From: Aeromonas rivuli
GTDB lineage: Bacteria > Pseudomonadota > Gammaproteobacteria > Enterobacterales > Aeromonadaceae
Direction of reading: 5' to 3'
NCBI RefSeq assembly: GCF_000820045.1
Contig: NZ_CDBJ01000001.1
Location: forward strand, 44,621-81,600
DNA length: 36,980 bases
In this document: positions 9,216 to 19,278 of the stretch, piece after piece
Layout of the letters: every line of letters starts with the position of its first letter
Position numbering within the stretch: the first letter of the stretch is position 1
Position numbers and translations under genes: made by a program
The notes under the pieces: generated by a model
What the model saw: the letters and a program-made list of their open reading frames with translations, nothing else
What the model was told of the DNA's origin: nothing
Databases searched by the model: none

Positions 9216-9681
9216 CCCTAATCACTGGTTAGATAAGGCGCAATTTAAACAGATAGTGGCGGTGACGCCACTTATCTCGATTGATTTGATTGTACGCAAC
9301 GAGCTTGGACAGGTACTGCTTGGGCGCCGCTTGAACCGCCCGGCGCAAGGCTTCTGGTTTGTTCCTGGTGGTCGGGTGCGTAAAGACGAACGCTTAAATG
9401 ACGCTTTCTGGCGTTTAACCGAGGAAGAGTTAGGGGTCGCGGCTAGCCGTGGCAGTGCCCGGTTCCTTGGTCCCTATGAACACTTTTATGACGATAACTT
9501 CTCGGGCGAAGAATTTTCAACCCATTACGTGGTGTTGGGGTATGAAGTTACGTGGCAAGGACGGCAAGAAGCATTGCCAGTAAGCCAGCATGACCAATAT
9601 CGCTGGTATAGCGTCAATGAGTTGCTGCAAGACCCGAGTGTGCATCAGCACACCAAAGATTATTTTTTAGAAAGGACGTAA
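9199..9681 (+). CDS. gmm: GDP-mannose mannosyl hydrolase (Nudix family)
   Basis: A 160-residue Nudix-type enzyme (also wcaH/nudD). It hydrolyses GDP-mannose or GDP-glucose to GDP and the free sugar and is thought to balance GDP-sugar pools. The modified Nudix box is seen at about residues 53-75 as [20 protein letters not shown] followed by EELG; as in other Gmm proteins, it lacks part of the canonical REUXEE pattern. The start ATG at 9199 lies within the end of fcl in another frame. manC begins 4 bp after the stop. The order gmd-fcl-gmm-manC matches the colanic acid cluster of enterobacteria, which supports the assignment. Confidence 0.93.
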   Translation: MSFANSPNHWLDKAQFKQIVAVTPLISIDLIVRNELGQVLLGRRLNRPAQGFWFVPGGRVRKDERLNDAFWRLTEEELGVAASRGSARFLGPYEHFYDDNFSGEEFSTHYVVLGYEVTWQGRQEALPVSQHDQYRWYSVNELLQDPSVHQHTKDYFLERT

Positions 9682-9685
9682 TGCC

Positions 9686-11092
9686 ATGTTATTGCCAGTT
9701 GTAATGGCCGGGGGCTCGGGTACTCGCTTGTGGCCCTTGTCGCGGGCCCTGTTCCCCAAGCAGTTTTTATCGCTCACCAGTTCGGCCACCATGCTGCAAG
9801 AGACCTTGCAGCGTCTCACCCCTCTGGCCCATCAGCCGGCGTTTATCATCTGCAATCAGGAGCACCGTTTTATCGTGGCCGAGCAGTTGCGCAAGGCCAC
9901 ACTGGCACACGGTGGCATTGCCTTAGAGCCGGTTGGGCGAAATACCGCCCCTGCTGTGGCTATTGCTGCACTGCATGCTCGCGCCAATGGTAATGACCCC
10001 TTACTGTTGGTGTTGGCCGCCGATCATGTGATTGCGCAGCCAGCGGCATTTTGCCTAGCGGTGCAAGCGGCCATGCCACTGGCCGAGCAGGGCAAACTGG
10101 TGACCTTTGGCATTGTGCCCACAGCGGCAGAGACCGGGTATGGCTATATCCAGCAAGGGGATGTCGCCGGTCAGGGGGCAAGCACGGTTGCAGCCTTTGT
10201 CGAAAAACCCAACCTTGAACTGGCGCAGCAATATGTGGCAGATGGTCGCTATTTGTGGAATAGCGGCATGTTTTTATTCAAGGCGTCGGTCTATTTGCAC
10301 GAGCTTGCCCAGCATTGCCCGCAGATGCTTGAGCAGTGTCAGCTGGCATTGCAGTTAGCGCAGGACGATCTCGATTTTATCCGGCTTGATCCGGATGCCT
10401 TTGCCGCCTGCCCGGATGATTCCATTGACTATGCCGTCATGGAAAAAACTGCCAATGCGGTAGTGATGCCACTAGATGCCAGGTGGAGCGATGTGGGCTC
10501 TTGGTCTGCCTTGTGGGAAGTGAGTGAGAAAGATGCTCAGGGTAATGTGTTGCAAGGCGATGTATTAACCGAGCAGACCCATAACAGCTTTATTTATGCC
10601 CAGCATCGTTTAACCGCCACAGTGGGGCTCAATGATGTGGTTGTGGTAGAAACCAAAGATGCTGTGTTGGTTGCCCATAAAGATCGGGTGCAAGATATTA
10701 AAGGGATTGTTAACCAATTAAAGGCGGCTAATCGCCCAGAGCAGTTGCAGCACCGTGAAGTATTTCGCCCTTGGGGTAGCCACGATGCTATTGCTGATGG
10801 ACAGCGTTATCATGTTAAGCAGGTGATGGTGAAACCCGGCCAAAAAACAGCAGTGCAAATTCATTATCATCGCGCCGAACATTGGGTGATTGTCTCAGGT
10901 ACGGCACGAGTGACTCGTGGTGATGATACCTATATCGTGTCGGAGAATGAATCAACCTATATTCCTGTCGGTGTTGCCCATGCCATTGAAAACCCTGGGA
11001 AAATACCCTTGGAGATGATTGAGGTGAGAACCGGTGTCTATCTTGCGGAAGATGATATTGTACGAGTACCATCGACTGGGGTGGGTTATTGA
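9686..11092 (+). CDS. manC: Mannose-1-phosphate guanylyltransferase / mannose-6-phosphate isomerase
   Basis: A 468-residue bifunctional-type enzyme that makes GDP-mannose from mannose-1-phosphate and GTP. The N-terminal nucleotidyltransferase domain starts with [16 protein letters not shown] (pyrophosphorylase signature) followed by PKQFL, and has FVEKPN near residue 170. The C-terminal cupin domain (about 350-465) contains [23 protein letters not shown] and [13 protein letters not shown], the metal-binding region of type II phosphomannose isomerase. The length is typical for the family (about 470-480). AAAGGACG before the ATG serves as ribosome-binding site. The stop overlaps the next gene by one base (TGATG). 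Confidence 0.96.
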   Translation: MLLPVVMAGGSGTRLWPLSRALFPKQFLSLTSSATMLQETLQRLTPLAHQPAFIICNQEHRFIVAEQLRKATLAHGGIALEPVGRNTAPAVAIAALHARANGNDPLLLVLAADHVIAQPAAFCLAVQAAMPLAEQGKLVTFGIVPTAAETGYGYIQQGDVAGQGASTVAAFVEKPNLELAQQYVADGRYLWNSGMFLFKASVYLHELAQHCPQMLEQCQLALQLAQDDLDFIRLDPDAFAACPDDSIDYAVMEKTANAVVMPLDARWSDVGSWSALWEVSEKDAQGNVLQGDVLTEQTHNSFIYAQHRLTATVGLNDVVVVETKDAVLVAHKDRVQDIKGIVNQLKAANRPEQLQHREVFRPWGSHDAIADGQRYHVKQVMVKPGQKTAVQIHYHRAEHWVIVSGTARVTRGDDTYIVSENESTYIPVGVAHAIENPGKIPLEMIEVRTGVYLAEDDIVRVPSTGVGY

Positions 11093-11835
11093 TGAAGGTT
11101 AGTATTATTACCGCAACTTATAATAGTGCGGCGACTATTCGCGATACTTTAGCGTCACTGGAATGCCAAACCTACCCGGATATAGAATATATTATTGTTG
11201 ACGGTGCTTCACAGGATAATACACTTGAAGTCATTTTGGAACAATGTAGCAGAGTTAGCAAAATAATATCTGAACCCGATCGTGGAATTTATGATGCGCT
11301 TAATAAAGGCATTGCGATTGCTACCGGAAATATTATTGGTTTCCTGCATTCAGATGATATTTTTGCCTCATCAGACTCAGTGGAAAAACTAGTGTCAATC
11401 TTCTCTTCGGGTGATCATAATGCAGTTTATGCTGATCTTGATTATGTGGAGAAAAATAATACAAATAAAGTTGTTCGGCATTGGGTTAGCGGCTATTTTA
11501 GACCAGTTAAATTACAGTTTGGGTGGATGCCTGCACACCCTACATTCTATATGACTAAAGCCATGTATGAAAAGTTGGGTAATTTTAGTTTGGAATATCC
11601 TATAGCTTCTGATTATGACTCTATATTACGTTATTTTAGTAGTGGAGATTTAAAAGCAGTATACCTGCCACAAGTGCTTATAAAAATGCGGGTAGGTGGA
11701 GCTAGTAATAATACACTTCTAAATATCAAGAGAAAGATAAAGGAAGAGGTGGTTATTATGCGTCGTAATGGTGTATTTTTCCCATTGGCGTTATTTATGA
11801 AGCGATTAACAAAAATACATCAGTATTTTAACTAA
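11092..11835 (+). CDS. Glycosyltransferase family 2
   Basis: A 247-residue GT-A enzyme. It starts [20 protein letters not shown], has IIVDGASQDNT at about 38-48, SEPDRGIYDALNKGIA at about 62-77 and LHSDD at about 87-91 as the DxD-type metal site. It should add a sugar to the O unit in the cytoplasm; given its position inside the GDP-sugar module, a fucosyl- or mannosyltransferase is plausible, but this is inference. The ATG at 11092 is chosen because it shares one base with the manC stop; a TTG at 11089 is a poorer alternative. The gene is clearly more AT-rich than manC and was probably acquired separately. It is related to the product of 5499-6245. Confidence 0.88.
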   Translation: MKVSIITATYNSAATIRDTLASLECQTYPDIEYIIVDGASQDNTLEVILEQCSRVSKIISEPDRGIYDALNKGIAIATGNIIGFLHSDDIFASSDSVEKLVSIFSSGDHNAVYADLDYVEKNNTNKVVRHWVSGYFRPVKLQFGWMPAHPTFYMTKAMYEKLGNFSLEYPIASDYDSILRYFSSGDLKAVYLPQVLIKMRVGGASNNTLLNIKRKIKEEVVIMRRNGVFFPLALFMKRLTKIHQYFN

Positions 11836-11855
11836 ATTTATCGAGCTGCTAATCT

Positions 11856-13271
11856 ATGATTACTAAACAAGTTATTGCCAATAGTAATGTTGCCTTTGGT
11901 ACCAGTGGTGCTCGCGGTCTTGTGGTGGATTTTACACCCGAAGTGTGCGCAGCCTTTACCCATGCTTTTGTTGCTGTACTGCGTAATGAGTTTGATGTTA
12001 ACCAATTAGCTCTGGCAATTGATAATCGCCCAAGTAGTTATGCCATGGCGAAAGCCTGTGCAGTTGCTTTGCAGCAGGTAGGTATTGAACCTATTTACTA
12101 CGGAATAATCCCGACCCCTGCGCTAGCTTATCAGGCGATGCAGGGTAATATGCCGTGTATAATGGTCACTGGTAGCCACATTCCGTTTGATCGTAATGGT
12201 TTGAAATTCTATCGCCCAGATGGGGAAATAACTAAAACCGACGAACAAAAAATTTTGGCATCAGAAGTATATTTTTCTGCATTGCCAGCACTCCCTGAGT
12301 TAGTGGCTAATCTACAGGCGGGTAAGGAATATTGTTCACGTTATCGCTCCTTATTTTCGGCTGATTTTTTAGCAGGAAAACGGATAGGTGTTTATGAACA
12401 CTCCAGTGCAGGCCGTGATCTCTATGCTCCGCTATTTGAGTCCTTGGGGGCTGAAGTAATCCGCATCGAGCGTAGCGATCAATTTGTGCCTATCGATACG
12501 GAAGCTGTCGGTGAGGATGATAAAGCTAGAGCTCGTCGATGGTCTGCCGAGTATCAACTCGATGCTATTTTTTCGACTGATGGTGATGGTGATCGGCCAC
12601 TCGTTGCTGATGAGTTCGGTGAATGGTTGCGTGGTGATATTCTGGGGCTGTTGTGTGCCTATGCTCTGCATATTGAGGCGCTGGCTATACCTGTGAGCAG
12701 TAATACAGTGATTGCAAGTTGTGGGTATTTTAATAAAATAAAACTGACTAAAATAGGCTCACCTTATGTAATAGCTGAATTTTCTGAACTTGCTAAGAAT
12801 TATCGATGTATAGCTGGTTTTGAAGCCAATGGTGGTTTTTTGTTAGGGAGTAATATCGAGATCAATGGTCAGCCTTTAGCTGCGTTACCCACTCGTGATG
12901 CGGTGTTGCCTTTCTTGATGCTGTTTGTAGCAGCAGGCAAGGGGGCAATTTCTTCCTTGGTGGCAACACTGCCAGCGCGGTATACTCATTCTGATCGTAT
13001 CAAAAATTTTTCCAGCGAACGTAGCCAGAGTATTTTGACTCAAGCATCTGCCGATCCCCAAGTATTGCTCTTGCGACTTGGTTTCTCTGATCAGTATGTG
13101 ATCAATATGGATACCACCGATGGTCTACGCCTTACTTTGAGTGATGGTTGCATTATTCATCTACGTCCTTCTGGGAACGCACCAGAATTGCGTTGTTATG
13201 CCGAAGCCAGTGATATAGAGCATGCCCAGCAGTTGGTCTTTACTGTGCTGGAGCAGTTGCAGACGGTATGA
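11856..13271 (+). CDS. manB: Phosphomannomutase
   Basis: A 471-residue alpha-D-phosphohexomutase that interconverts mannose-6-phosphate and mannose-1-phosphate, feeding manC. The order of domains is typical: FGTSGARG at the N-terminus, the phosphoserine loop [19 protein letters not shown] at about 107-125 (TGSH in place of the common TASH), the metal-binding loop [11 protein letters not shown] at about 246-256, the sugar-binding loop GFEANGGF at about 325-332, and the phosphate-binding [11 protein letters not shown] near 434-444. The TGSH/DRNGLKF variant is the one I know from O-antigen ManB/RfbK-like enzymes. It lies 20 bp after the GT2 gene. Its end is 28 bp from the left end of the insertion sequence, which cuts the operon here. 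Confidence 0.93.
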   Translation: MITKQVIANSNVAFGTSGARGLVVDFTPEVCAAFTHAFVAVLRNEFDVNQLALAIDNRPSSYAMAKACAVALQQVGIEPIYYGIIPTPALAYQAMQGNMPCIMVTGSHIPFDRNGLKFYRPDGEITKTDEQKILASEVYFSALPALPELVANLQAGKEYCSRYRSLFSADFLAGKRIGVYEHSSAGRDLYAPLFESLGAEVIRIERSDQFVPIDTEAVGEDDKARARRWSAEYQLDAIFSTDGDGDRPLVADEFGEWLRGDILGLLCAYALHIEALAIPVSSNTVIASCGYFNKIKLTKIGSPYVIAEFSELAKNYRCIAGFEANGGFLLGSNIEINGQPLAALPTRDAVLPFLMLFVAAGKGAISSLVATLPARYTHSDRIKNFSSERSQSILTQASADPQVLLLRLGFSDQYVINMDTTDGLRLTLSDGCIIHLRPSGNAPELRCYAEASDIEHAQQLVFTVLEQLQTV

Positions 13272-13299
13272 TTTTAAAAACATTGTTAGTGTTTTAATG

Positions 13300-13317
13300 G
13301 GCGTTGTTTCCCAAATC
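13300..13317 (+). repeat. Left terminal inverted repeat of the IS5-family element
   Basis: An 18-bp sequence, GGCGTTGTTTCCCAAATC, perfectly complementary to 14343-14360. It starts 28 bp after the manB stop codon. Confidence 0.92.
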
Positions 13318-13387
13318 GATGCAGTTTGAATGGAACTAACTGAAGGCGTGGTGATCTGATCACCACCATCCTCTTCAAGTCTGCATC

Positions 13388-14304
13388 ATGGGCAAGTCGC
13401 TTCACCCCATCACCAACTGGCCTCAATACAACAAGTCTCTGATTTCTCGTGGCTCTCTCACCTTCTGGGTTGATGCAGACGCCATGGACAACTGGTTCCA
13501 CCACGACCATCACGGGCGACGGGGACGTAGCCAGCTCTACACTGACCAGACCATCGCTACCTTCTTGATGCTCAAGGGGATTTTCAGCCCCTCCCTGCGA
13601 GCCACCCAAGGGCTATTTGACTCTCTGTTTGAGTTGATGAATGTGCCGCTGTGCGCCCCGATTACAGCGGTGTCAGCAAGCGGGCCCGTACGGTGAAGGT
13701 GGCCTATCGGCCCCCATCTAAAGGGACGATTACCGACCTGGTTATCGACTCAACTGGCCTGAAGGTGTTTGGCAAAGGCGAGTGGAAAGTCAGGAAACAC
13801 GGCGCTGAGAAATGGCGAGTCTGGCGCAAGTTACATCTGGCGGTTGACCCGGCGACCCACGATATCGTGGCGGCAGAAGTGTCGCTGGAAAACGTTCATG
13901 ACGCTGAGGTACTGCCGACGCTGCTCAATCCACTGCGACGAAAGCTGGGCACCATTTATGCGGATGGTGCCTATGACAGCAAAGCCAGCCATCAGCTGAT
14001 AGCGCGCAAAAGGGCGGCATCTTGTATCCCGCCTCGCAAGAATGCGGGGTTATGGGAAAAGGAACATCCGAGAAATGAGGCGGTGCTGGTGATACGCAAG
14101 GAAGGGTTGGCGTACTGGAAGAAGAAATCGGGGTATCACTGTCGCTCGTTGGCAGAGACGGCGATGTGCCGGTTCAAACAGCTGATGGTGGGAAAAATCA
14201 GTCTGCGAAACTACAACGGCCAGGTGGGGGAAGTGATGGCGTATGTGAGTGCGATAAACAAACTGAACACCCTTGGTCTGCCTGTCAGAAAGCCCCAAGT
14301 GTAA
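13388..14304 (+). pseudogene. IS5-family transposase, frameshifted
   Basis: Two overlapping frames together make one DDE transposase of about 305 residues. The first frame (from 13388) encodes the N-terminal part ending ...LFELMNVPLCAP; the second continues as DYSGVSKRARTVKV and runs to 14304. The switch falls at about 13658-13667, where GCGCCCCGATTAC seems to lack one G compared with an expected CCG-GAT-TAC. The C-terminal frame keeps the catalytic-core look: VIDSTGLKVFG, IYADGAYDSK and a later SLAETAMCRFKQL segment carrying the glutamate. Programmed frameshifting is possible in some IS5 subgroups, but no canonical slippery heptamer is evident, so I call it a pseudogene; a sequencing error is the other option. 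Confidence 0.82.
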
Positions 14305-14342
14305 CGGTCACTTGGGGCTGGGGAAGCTACGTTCTTACGGCT

Positions 14343-14360
14343 GATTTGGGAAACAACGCC
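14343..14360 (-). repeat. Right terminal inverted repeat of the IS5-family element
   Basis: On the + strand this reads GATTTGGGAAACAACGCC, the exact reverse complement of the left end at 13300-13317. AT-rich DNA leading into wecA follows. Confidence 0.92.
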
Positions 14361-14509
14361 TCCACAGTATGCAAAAATAGTATGGAAAGGAAGGGAATAG
14401 TCAGCTTATGACCAAGCAAGATACCTAACGATTTTTTTAAAATATTCGAAGCCCATATTTTTATAGGGCTCAAACATATAATTATAATTTTATACTTATG
14501 GAGTTTTGG

Positions 14510-15562
14510 ATGGAGTATATTTTATTCTTTCTTGTTTCTTTTGTTATTCTTTTCTTTTTTAGAAAATTAGCAAAAAATATAAATCTGGTTGACCGTCCGA
14601 ATGAACGAAAACTACATCAGGGGCTTGTTCCTTTGGTGGGGGGGATTTCAATTTATTTCACTCTGATGCTGGTGCTTTGGTTTAAACCAGAGTTGCTTAT
14701 TAATTCGGATGTATATGTGCTTTGTGCCTCAGTTTTGGTGATGATGGGTGCCATTGATGATAAGTATGACGTTGATTATCGTGTCAGGTTAGTGGTACAA
14801 ATTCTTATCTCTTGTGCAATGATTTTTGCGGCTGGACTTTCGTTAAAAAGTCTTGGTTATATTCTATTTAGTTATGAGATAAATCTGGGACCTCTTGGTT
14901 ATATTTTTACTATTTTTGCTGTTCTTGGTGCTATTAATGCGTTTAATATGGTCGATGGTATCGATGGGTTATTGGGTGGGTTGACGATGGTCACCTTTGG
15001 TGCGCTATCTTATATCCACTACGCTGATGGGCAACTGCCGTTAGCCCGCTTCTGTATATTGATAATGATCGTAGTGATCCCTTATATCTGCCTGAATTTA
15101 GGTTTCCCTTTTGGGGGGAGAAAAAAGGTTTTTATGGGGGATGCGGGCAGCATGCTGATCGGTTTTACCGTCATTTGGGTATTGTTGCAGGGAACTCAAG
15201 GGCCCAAGGCACAAATGAATCCTGTTACTGCGCTTTGGCTTATTGCCATCCCGCTGATGGATATGACTTGCATTATGGTTCGACGTATACGTAAAGGTGC
15301 CTCACCATTTAAGCCTGATCGCGAACATTTACATCATATCTGCTTGCGGGCCGGGCTCTCATCCCATCAGGCGTTGGTGGTTATCTGCGGTGTTGCGACA
15401 TTGCTGGCTGTCGTGGGTATTGCCCTTGAATATGGTGGTGTGCCTGAGTGGATTAGTTTGTTGCTTTTTGTTCTGGTGTTTTTCCTCTATTACCAGTTGC
15501 TAAATAATATCTGGCGTATTCTGGCAAAGCTAAGGCCAAAAATTACCAATGAGTCTCGTTGA
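14510..15562 (+). CDS. wecA: Undecaprenyl-phosphate N-acetylhexosamine 1-phosphate transferase
   Basis: A 350-residue polytopic membrane enzyme that transfers HexNAc-1-phosphate (GlcNAc in E. coli, possibly GalNAc here) to undecaprenyl phosphate, starting O-unit synthesis. Close similarity to E. coli WecA is visible throughout: HQGLVPLVGGISIY, MGAIDDKYDV (Mg-binding DD), AINAFNMVDGIDGLLGG, KVFMGDAGSMLIGFTVIW, and PDREHLHHICLRAG (the HxHH-like loop). I start at 14510 because GGAG at 14500-14503 is 6 bases upstream; an ATG at 14498 would add four residues but has no ribosome-binding site. The first third is AT-rich. The stop overlaps rmlD by 14 bp. Its presence shows that the O antigen is made by a WecA-type, not a WbaP-type, initiation. 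Confidence 0.95.
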   Translation: MEYILFFLVSFVILFFFRKLAKNINLVDRPNERKLHQGLVPLVGGISIYFTLMLVLWFKPELLINSDVYVLCASVLVMMGAIDDKYDVDYRVRLVVQILISCAMIFAAGLSLKSLGYILFSYEINLGPLGYIFTIFAVLGAINAFNMVDGIDGLLGGLTMVTFGALSYIHYADGQLPLARFCILIMIVVIPYICLNLGFPFGGRKKVFMGDAGSMLIGFTVIWVLLQGTQGPKAQMNPVTALWLIAIPLMDMTCIMVRRIRKGASPFKPDREHLHHICLRAGLSSHQALVVICGVATLLAVVGIALEYGGVPEWISLLLFVLVFFLYYQLLNNIWRILAKLRPKITNESR

Positions 15563-16472
15563 ATTACTTTCACCTTTTATTTTCCAATCGTCACCCTTGG
15601 TATTGTTGGGAGGTAATGGTCAGCTCGGATGGGCAATACGCCAACGATTAGAATCTGTTCCATCGTTAGCACCTTTGCGGACGGAGGCCGATTATTTGCA
15701 ACCTGAACGGTTGGTTGCTTTGGTGGCGCGACTACGACCACGAGTGATCATCAACGCCGCCGCCTATACTCTGGTCGATCAAGCGGAAACTGAACCAGAG
15801 CTGGCCTATCAAATCAATGCGCAGGCGGTGGCGGCATTGGCTGAAGCCGCCAGGCGGGTCGGTGCTCTATTGGTGCACTTTTCCACAGACTATGTCTTCG
15901 ATGGCAATGGTAGAAAGCCTTGGCGAGAAGAGGATAAACCTGCCCCCCTTAATGTTTATGGATTGAGCAAGTTGCAAGGAGAGCAAGCCATATTAGCAAG
16001 CGGTTGCGAACATCTGATATTCAGAACTAGCTGGTTACATAGTCCATATAGGCAGAATTTTTTAAAAACCATGTTACATCTTGGGCAAGAAAAAAAGTCT
16101 CTTTCTGTCGTAAGTGATCAGATTGGGGCACCTACCTCTGCTGTTATGCTGGGCGCAGTTACTTTACGGGCGATCGAGCAGACTTTGGTTAATCCAGCAC
16201 TATGTGGGCTCTACCATGTAACGGCGACAGGAGAGACCAGCTGGTACGACTATGCTCGCTTCACCTTTGATGAGGCTAAGGAGTTGGGATATGAATTCAC
16301 ATTGAACGAACTAAAACCGGTACAGAGCCAAAATTATCCCACCACAGCGAGCAGGCCGCTTAACTCTCGCCTTGATACGACCAAGTTTTGTTCAACCTTC
16401 GACGTCGCGTTACCAGATTGGCGGGACGGAGTGAAGGAAACACTTTGGCAGCTCACCAAGGGAATAAGTTAA
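15549..16472 (+). CDS. rmlD: dTDP-4-dehydrorhamnose reductase
   Basis: A 307-residue SDR-family reductase catalysing the last step to dTDP-L-rhamnose. It shows the nucleotide-binding [51 protein letters not shown] (catalytic Thr and substrate loop) and the YGLSKLQGE active-site Tyr/Lys. Compared with usual RmlD proteins, which begin almost directly with the beta strand before GxxGQLG, it carries about 15 extra N-terminal residues encoded partly within the end of wecA. A TTG start near 15597 cannot be excluded. It lies 4 bp before rmlA. Confidence 0.94.
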   Translation: MSLVELLSPFIFQSSPLVLLGGNGQLGWAIRQRLESVPSLAPLRTEADYLQPERLVALVARLRPRVIINAAAYTLVDQAETEPELAYQINAQAVAALAEAARRVGALLVHFSTDYVFDGNGRKPWREEDKPAPLNVYGLSKLQGEQAILASGCEHLIFRTSWLHSPYRQNFLKTMLHLGQEKKSLSVVSDQIGAPTSAVMLGAVTLRAIEQTLVNPALCGLYHVTATGETSWYDYARFTFDEAKELGYEFTLNELKPVQSQNYPTTASRPLNSRLDTTKFCSTFDVALPDWRDGVKETLWQLTKGIS

Positions 16473-16476
16473 TTCA

Positions 16477-17412
16477 ATGGTTTTGACCTCTTCATCGACC
16501 GAACAGCGTAAAGGCATTATACTGGCCGGCGGTTCGGCCACCCGGCTCTATCCTGCGACCCTGGTCATCAGCAAGCAGCTGTTGCCCGTCTATGACAAGC
16601 CGATGATCTATTACTCCCTCTCTACCCTGATGCTGGCCGGGATCCGCGACATTTTGATCATCAGTACGCCGCTGGATCTGCCCCGCTTCGAGTTGTTGCT
16701 GGGGGATGGCCAACAGTGGGGCATGCATTTCAGCTATGCCGTGCAGGAAGCACCCAAGGGATTGGCGCAAGCACTGCTCATCGGTGAACCTTTCCTGGCA
16801 GGCAGCCCCTGTTGTCTTATTCTGGGGGACAATATTTTCTATGGTGCTGACCTACCCCGCCAGTTGCAACAGGCCAACGCCAAGAGTCAGGGCGCCACCC
16901 TGTTTGCCTATCATGTGCAGGATCCGGAGCGCTATGGAGTGCTCGGCTTCGATGAGGCGGGGCGAGTGCAGACGCTTATTGAAAAACCCGTGCAGCCGCC
17001 GAGCCACTATGCCGTTACCGGTATCTATTTCTACGACGGTCAGGCCAGCGCCAAGGCACGTTGCTTGCAACCTTCTGCCCGGGGGGAGCTGGAGATAACC
17101 GATCTCAATCTGAGTTATCTCGATGATAAGGCTCTGGATGTTTGCCTGATGGGGCGGGGCTCTGCCTGGCTAGACACTGGTACTCATGACAGTTTGCAGG
17201 AGGCCAGCAGTTTTATTCAAACCTTGGAGAAGCGGCAGGGGCTCAAGGTGGCGGCGCCGGAGGAGATAGCCTGGCGCCAGGGCTGGATCTGTGACAAGCA
17301 GCTTGCCAGCTTGGCGGAGCCTCTGCTCAAGAGTGGTTATGGTGAATACCTGCTACAACTGCTGTCCCCTCCTTTATCCCGCCCGGGTCAGTCACCCGCT
17401 GAGTTTTTCTAA
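16477..17412 (+). CDS. rmlA: Glucose-1-phosphate thymidylyltransferase
   Basis: A 311-residue nucleotidyltransferase that makes dTDP-glucose, the first step of the rhamnose pathway. Family signatures are [82 protein letters not shown] and [14 protein letters not shown]. The nucleotide loop reads GGSATRL where most RmlA proteins have GGSGTRL, a small departure that may be harmless. About 12 residues precede the usual start of the fold. The gene is GC-rich and sits tightly between rmlD (4 bp) and rmlC (6 bp). Confidence 0.95.
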   Translation: MVLTSSSTEQRKGIILAGGSATRLYPATLVISKQLLPVYDKPMIYYSLSTLMLAGIRDILIISTPLDLPRFELLLGDGQQWGMHFSYAVQEAPKGLAQALLIGEPFLAGSPCCLILGDNIFYGADLPRQLQQANAKSQGATLFAYHVQDPERYGVLGFDEAGRVQTLIEKPVQPPSHYAVTGIYFYDGQASAKARCLQPSARGELEITDLNLSYLDDKALDVCLMGRGSAWLDTGTHDSLQEASSFIQTLEKRQGLKVAAPEEIAWRQGWICDKQLASLAEPLLKSGYGEYLLQLLSPPLSRPGQSPAEFF

Positions 17413-17418
17413 AGGCAG

Positions 17419-17958
17419 ATGATGAAGTATCAATCCCTTGCCATGCCAGAAGTCAAACTGCTTATCCCTGCTCGTCACAGGGACGAACGGGGCTATTTTA
17501 TGGAGACCCTGCGCCAGGATGAGTTTGAGCGCCACTGTGGCCGCTATTCCCTGGTGCAGGATAATCACAGCCACTCCAAGCAGGGCACCCTGCGTGGGCT
17601 CCACTGCCAAATGGATAAACCGCAGGGTAAATTGGTCAGGGTGGTCAGCGGGGCCATCTTCGACGTGGCAGTCGATGTGCGCCGGGGCTCAGCTTCATAT
17701 GGGCAGTGGGTCGGCCAGATCCTGTCCGATGAAAACGACCACCAGATGTGGATCCCCCCCGGCTTTGCTCATGGTTTCTATGTATTGAGCGAGGGTGCCG
17801 ATGTCCTCTATCGATGCAGTGATTACTATTCTCCGGCGGGAGAGTGTGGTTTTCGTTGGGACTCTCCGGTACTGGCTATTAACTGGCCTATTTTGACTGG
17901 TATCCCGCTGCTCTTGTCTGACAAGGATGCTGATGCACCTCTCTTCCCGCCATTCTGA
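17419..17958 (+). CDS. rmlC: dTDP-4-dehydrorhamnose 3,5-epimerase
   Basis: A 179-residue cupin epimerase acting on dTDP-4-keto-6-deoxyglucose. It has RDERGYFMETLRQDEF, VQDNHSHSKQGTLRGLHCQ (with the catalytic His of the RGLH motif), QGKLVRVVSGAIFDVAVD, WIPPGFAHGFYVLSEGADVLYRCSDYYSP (active-site Tyr region) and a C-terminal LSDKDADAP. Length matches the family (about 180). AAAGG lies just upstream; the start may be the first or second of two adjacent ATGs. It closes the rmlDAC set. Confidence 0.96.
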   Translation: MMKYQSLAMPEVKLLIPARHRDERGYFMETLRQDEFERHCGRYSLVQDNHSHSKQGTLRGLHCQMDKPQGKLVRVVSGAIFDVAVDVRRGSASYGQWVGQILSDENDHQMWIPPGFAHGFYVLSEGADVLYRCSDYYSPAGECGFRWDSPVLAINWPILTGIPLLLSDKDADAPLFPPF

Positions 17959-18035
17959 GTTAGGGTCGACTCGCAATTTTGTGGCACAATTACTGATTCA
18001 AAATAAGAACCTTAATTTAATCAATAAGGTAACCC

Positions 18036-19205
18036 ATGGTGAAAATTGCCGTAGCGGGAACTGGCTATGTCGGCCTGTCCAATGCCGTGCTGCTTGCCCA
18101 GCACAACGAAGTGGTCGCCCTCGATCTGGTGGCGGAAAAAGTTGAGTTGATCAATCAGGGCAAGTCTCCTATCGCCGATACCGAGCTGGAGCATTATCTT
18201 GCTCATGAGTCGCTCAATTTGACGGCTACTCTGGACAAGCATCACGCCTATCAAGGGGCTGATTTTGTCATCATAGCGACCCCGACTGACTATGATGCGG
18301 ACACCCACTACTTCAATACCCGCTCGGTCGAGGCGGTGATCCGGGATGTGATGGCCATCAATCCGACGGCGGTGATGGTGATCAAATCGACCGTTCCCGT
18401 GGGTTATACCAAGGCGCTCAAAGAAGAGCTTGGTTGCGATAACCTGATGTTTTCACCCGAGTTCTTGCGAGAGGGGCGGGCACTTCATGACAACCTGCAT
18501 CCCTCGCGCATCATAGTGGGTGAGCGCTCCGAGCGGGCAGAGCGGTTCGCTGCCCTGCTGCAAGGCGGCGCCGTCAAGCAGGATGTCCCGGTGCTGTTGA
18601 CGGACAGCACTGAGGCGGAGGCAATCAAGCTGTTTGCCAATACCTATCTCGCCATGAGGGTGGCCTACTTCAACGAGCTGGACACCTATGCCCAGGCCCA
18701 TGGTCTGGACAGTCGTCAGATCATCGAAGGGGTGGGGCTGGATCCACGGATCGGCACTCACTACAACAACCCCTCCTTTGGTTATGGCGGCTACTGCTTG
18801 CCCAAGGATACCAAGCAGCTGCTGGCCAACTACGACGATGTACCGAACAACTTGGTGCGGGCCATCGTCGATGCCAACACCACCCGCAAGGACTTCATTG
18901 CCGACTCCATCATCCGGCGTCGCCCCAAAGTGGTGGGTGTCTATCGCTTGATCATGAAATCGGGATCCGATAATTTCCGCGCCTCTGCCATTCAAGGGGT
19001 GATGAAGCGGATCAAGGCAAAAGGGATCGAGGTGGTGGTGTTTGAGCCTGCCCTCAAGGAGCAGAGCTTCTTCAACTCCCGGGTCATCACCGATCTGGCA
19101 GAGTTCAAGCAGATATCCGATGTGATACTCTCCAATCGCATGGCAAGCGAGCTGAGCGATGTCGCAGACAAGGTCTATACCCGGGACCTGTTTGGTAGCG
19201 ACTAA
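18036..19205 (+). CDS. ugd: UDP-glucose 6-dehydrogenase
   Basis: A 389-residue NAD-dependent enzyme oxidising UDP-glucose to UDP-glucuronic acid. It starts with the Rossmann motif [20 protein letters not shown], has [43 protein letters not shown], and the catalytic cysteine in [15 protein letters not shown] at about residue 253. The length equals that of the short bacterial Ugd type (388 residues in E. coli). A good ribosome-binding site (AAGGTAA) precedes the ATG. The 77-bp gap before it may hold a promoter, but I see no clear hexamers. Its product feeds the epimerase encoded next. Confidence 0.96.
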   Translation: MVKIAVAGTGYVGLSNAVLLAQHNEVVALDLVAEKVELINQGKSPIADTELEHYLAHESLNLTATLDKHHAYQGADFVIIATPTDYDADTHYFNTRSVEAVIRDVMAINPTAVMVIKSTVPVGYTKALKEELGCDNLMFSPEFLREGRALHDNLHPSRIIVGERSERAERFAALLQGGAVKQDVPVLLTDSTEAEAIKLFANTYLAMRVAYFNELDTYAQAHGLDSRQIIEGVGLDPRIGTHYNNPSFGYGGYCLPKDTKQLLANYDDVPNNLVRAIVDANTTRKDFIADSIIRRRPKVVGVYRLIMKSGSDNFRASAIQGVMKRIKAKGIEVVVFEPALKEQSFFNSRVITDLAEFKQISDVILSNRMASELSDVADKVYTRDLFGSD

Positions 19206-19278
19206 ATAGAGAACAATTATTGAGGCCCTGTCTGCACCCTCGGATGGGGCTTATCCCAAGGCTATTGAAGGTGTTCCC

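Larger units (their letters stand above)
13300..14360 (+). mobile_element. IS5-family insertion sequence (IS903-like ends), 1061 bp
   Basis: The element is bounded by perfect 18-bp terminal inverted repeats: 13300-13317 reads GGCGTTGTTTCCCAAATC and 14343-14360 is its exact reverse complement. The GG..TTGTT..AAATC pattern resembles the ends of IS903-group elements, and the size fits. The single transposase gene inside is broken by a frameshift. The 9 bases flanking each end (GTTTTAATG on the left, TCCACAGTA on the right) do not match, so there is no target duplication of the size expected for this group. The copy may therefore have recombined or suffered a flanking deletion after insertion. 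It sits between the GDP-mannose module and wecA. Confidence 0.92.

Noticed and set aside
13650..13670. Programmed frameshift in the IS transposase
   Set aside because: No canonical slippery heptamer or downstream structure is evident and a single missing G explains the break; kept only as an alternative.
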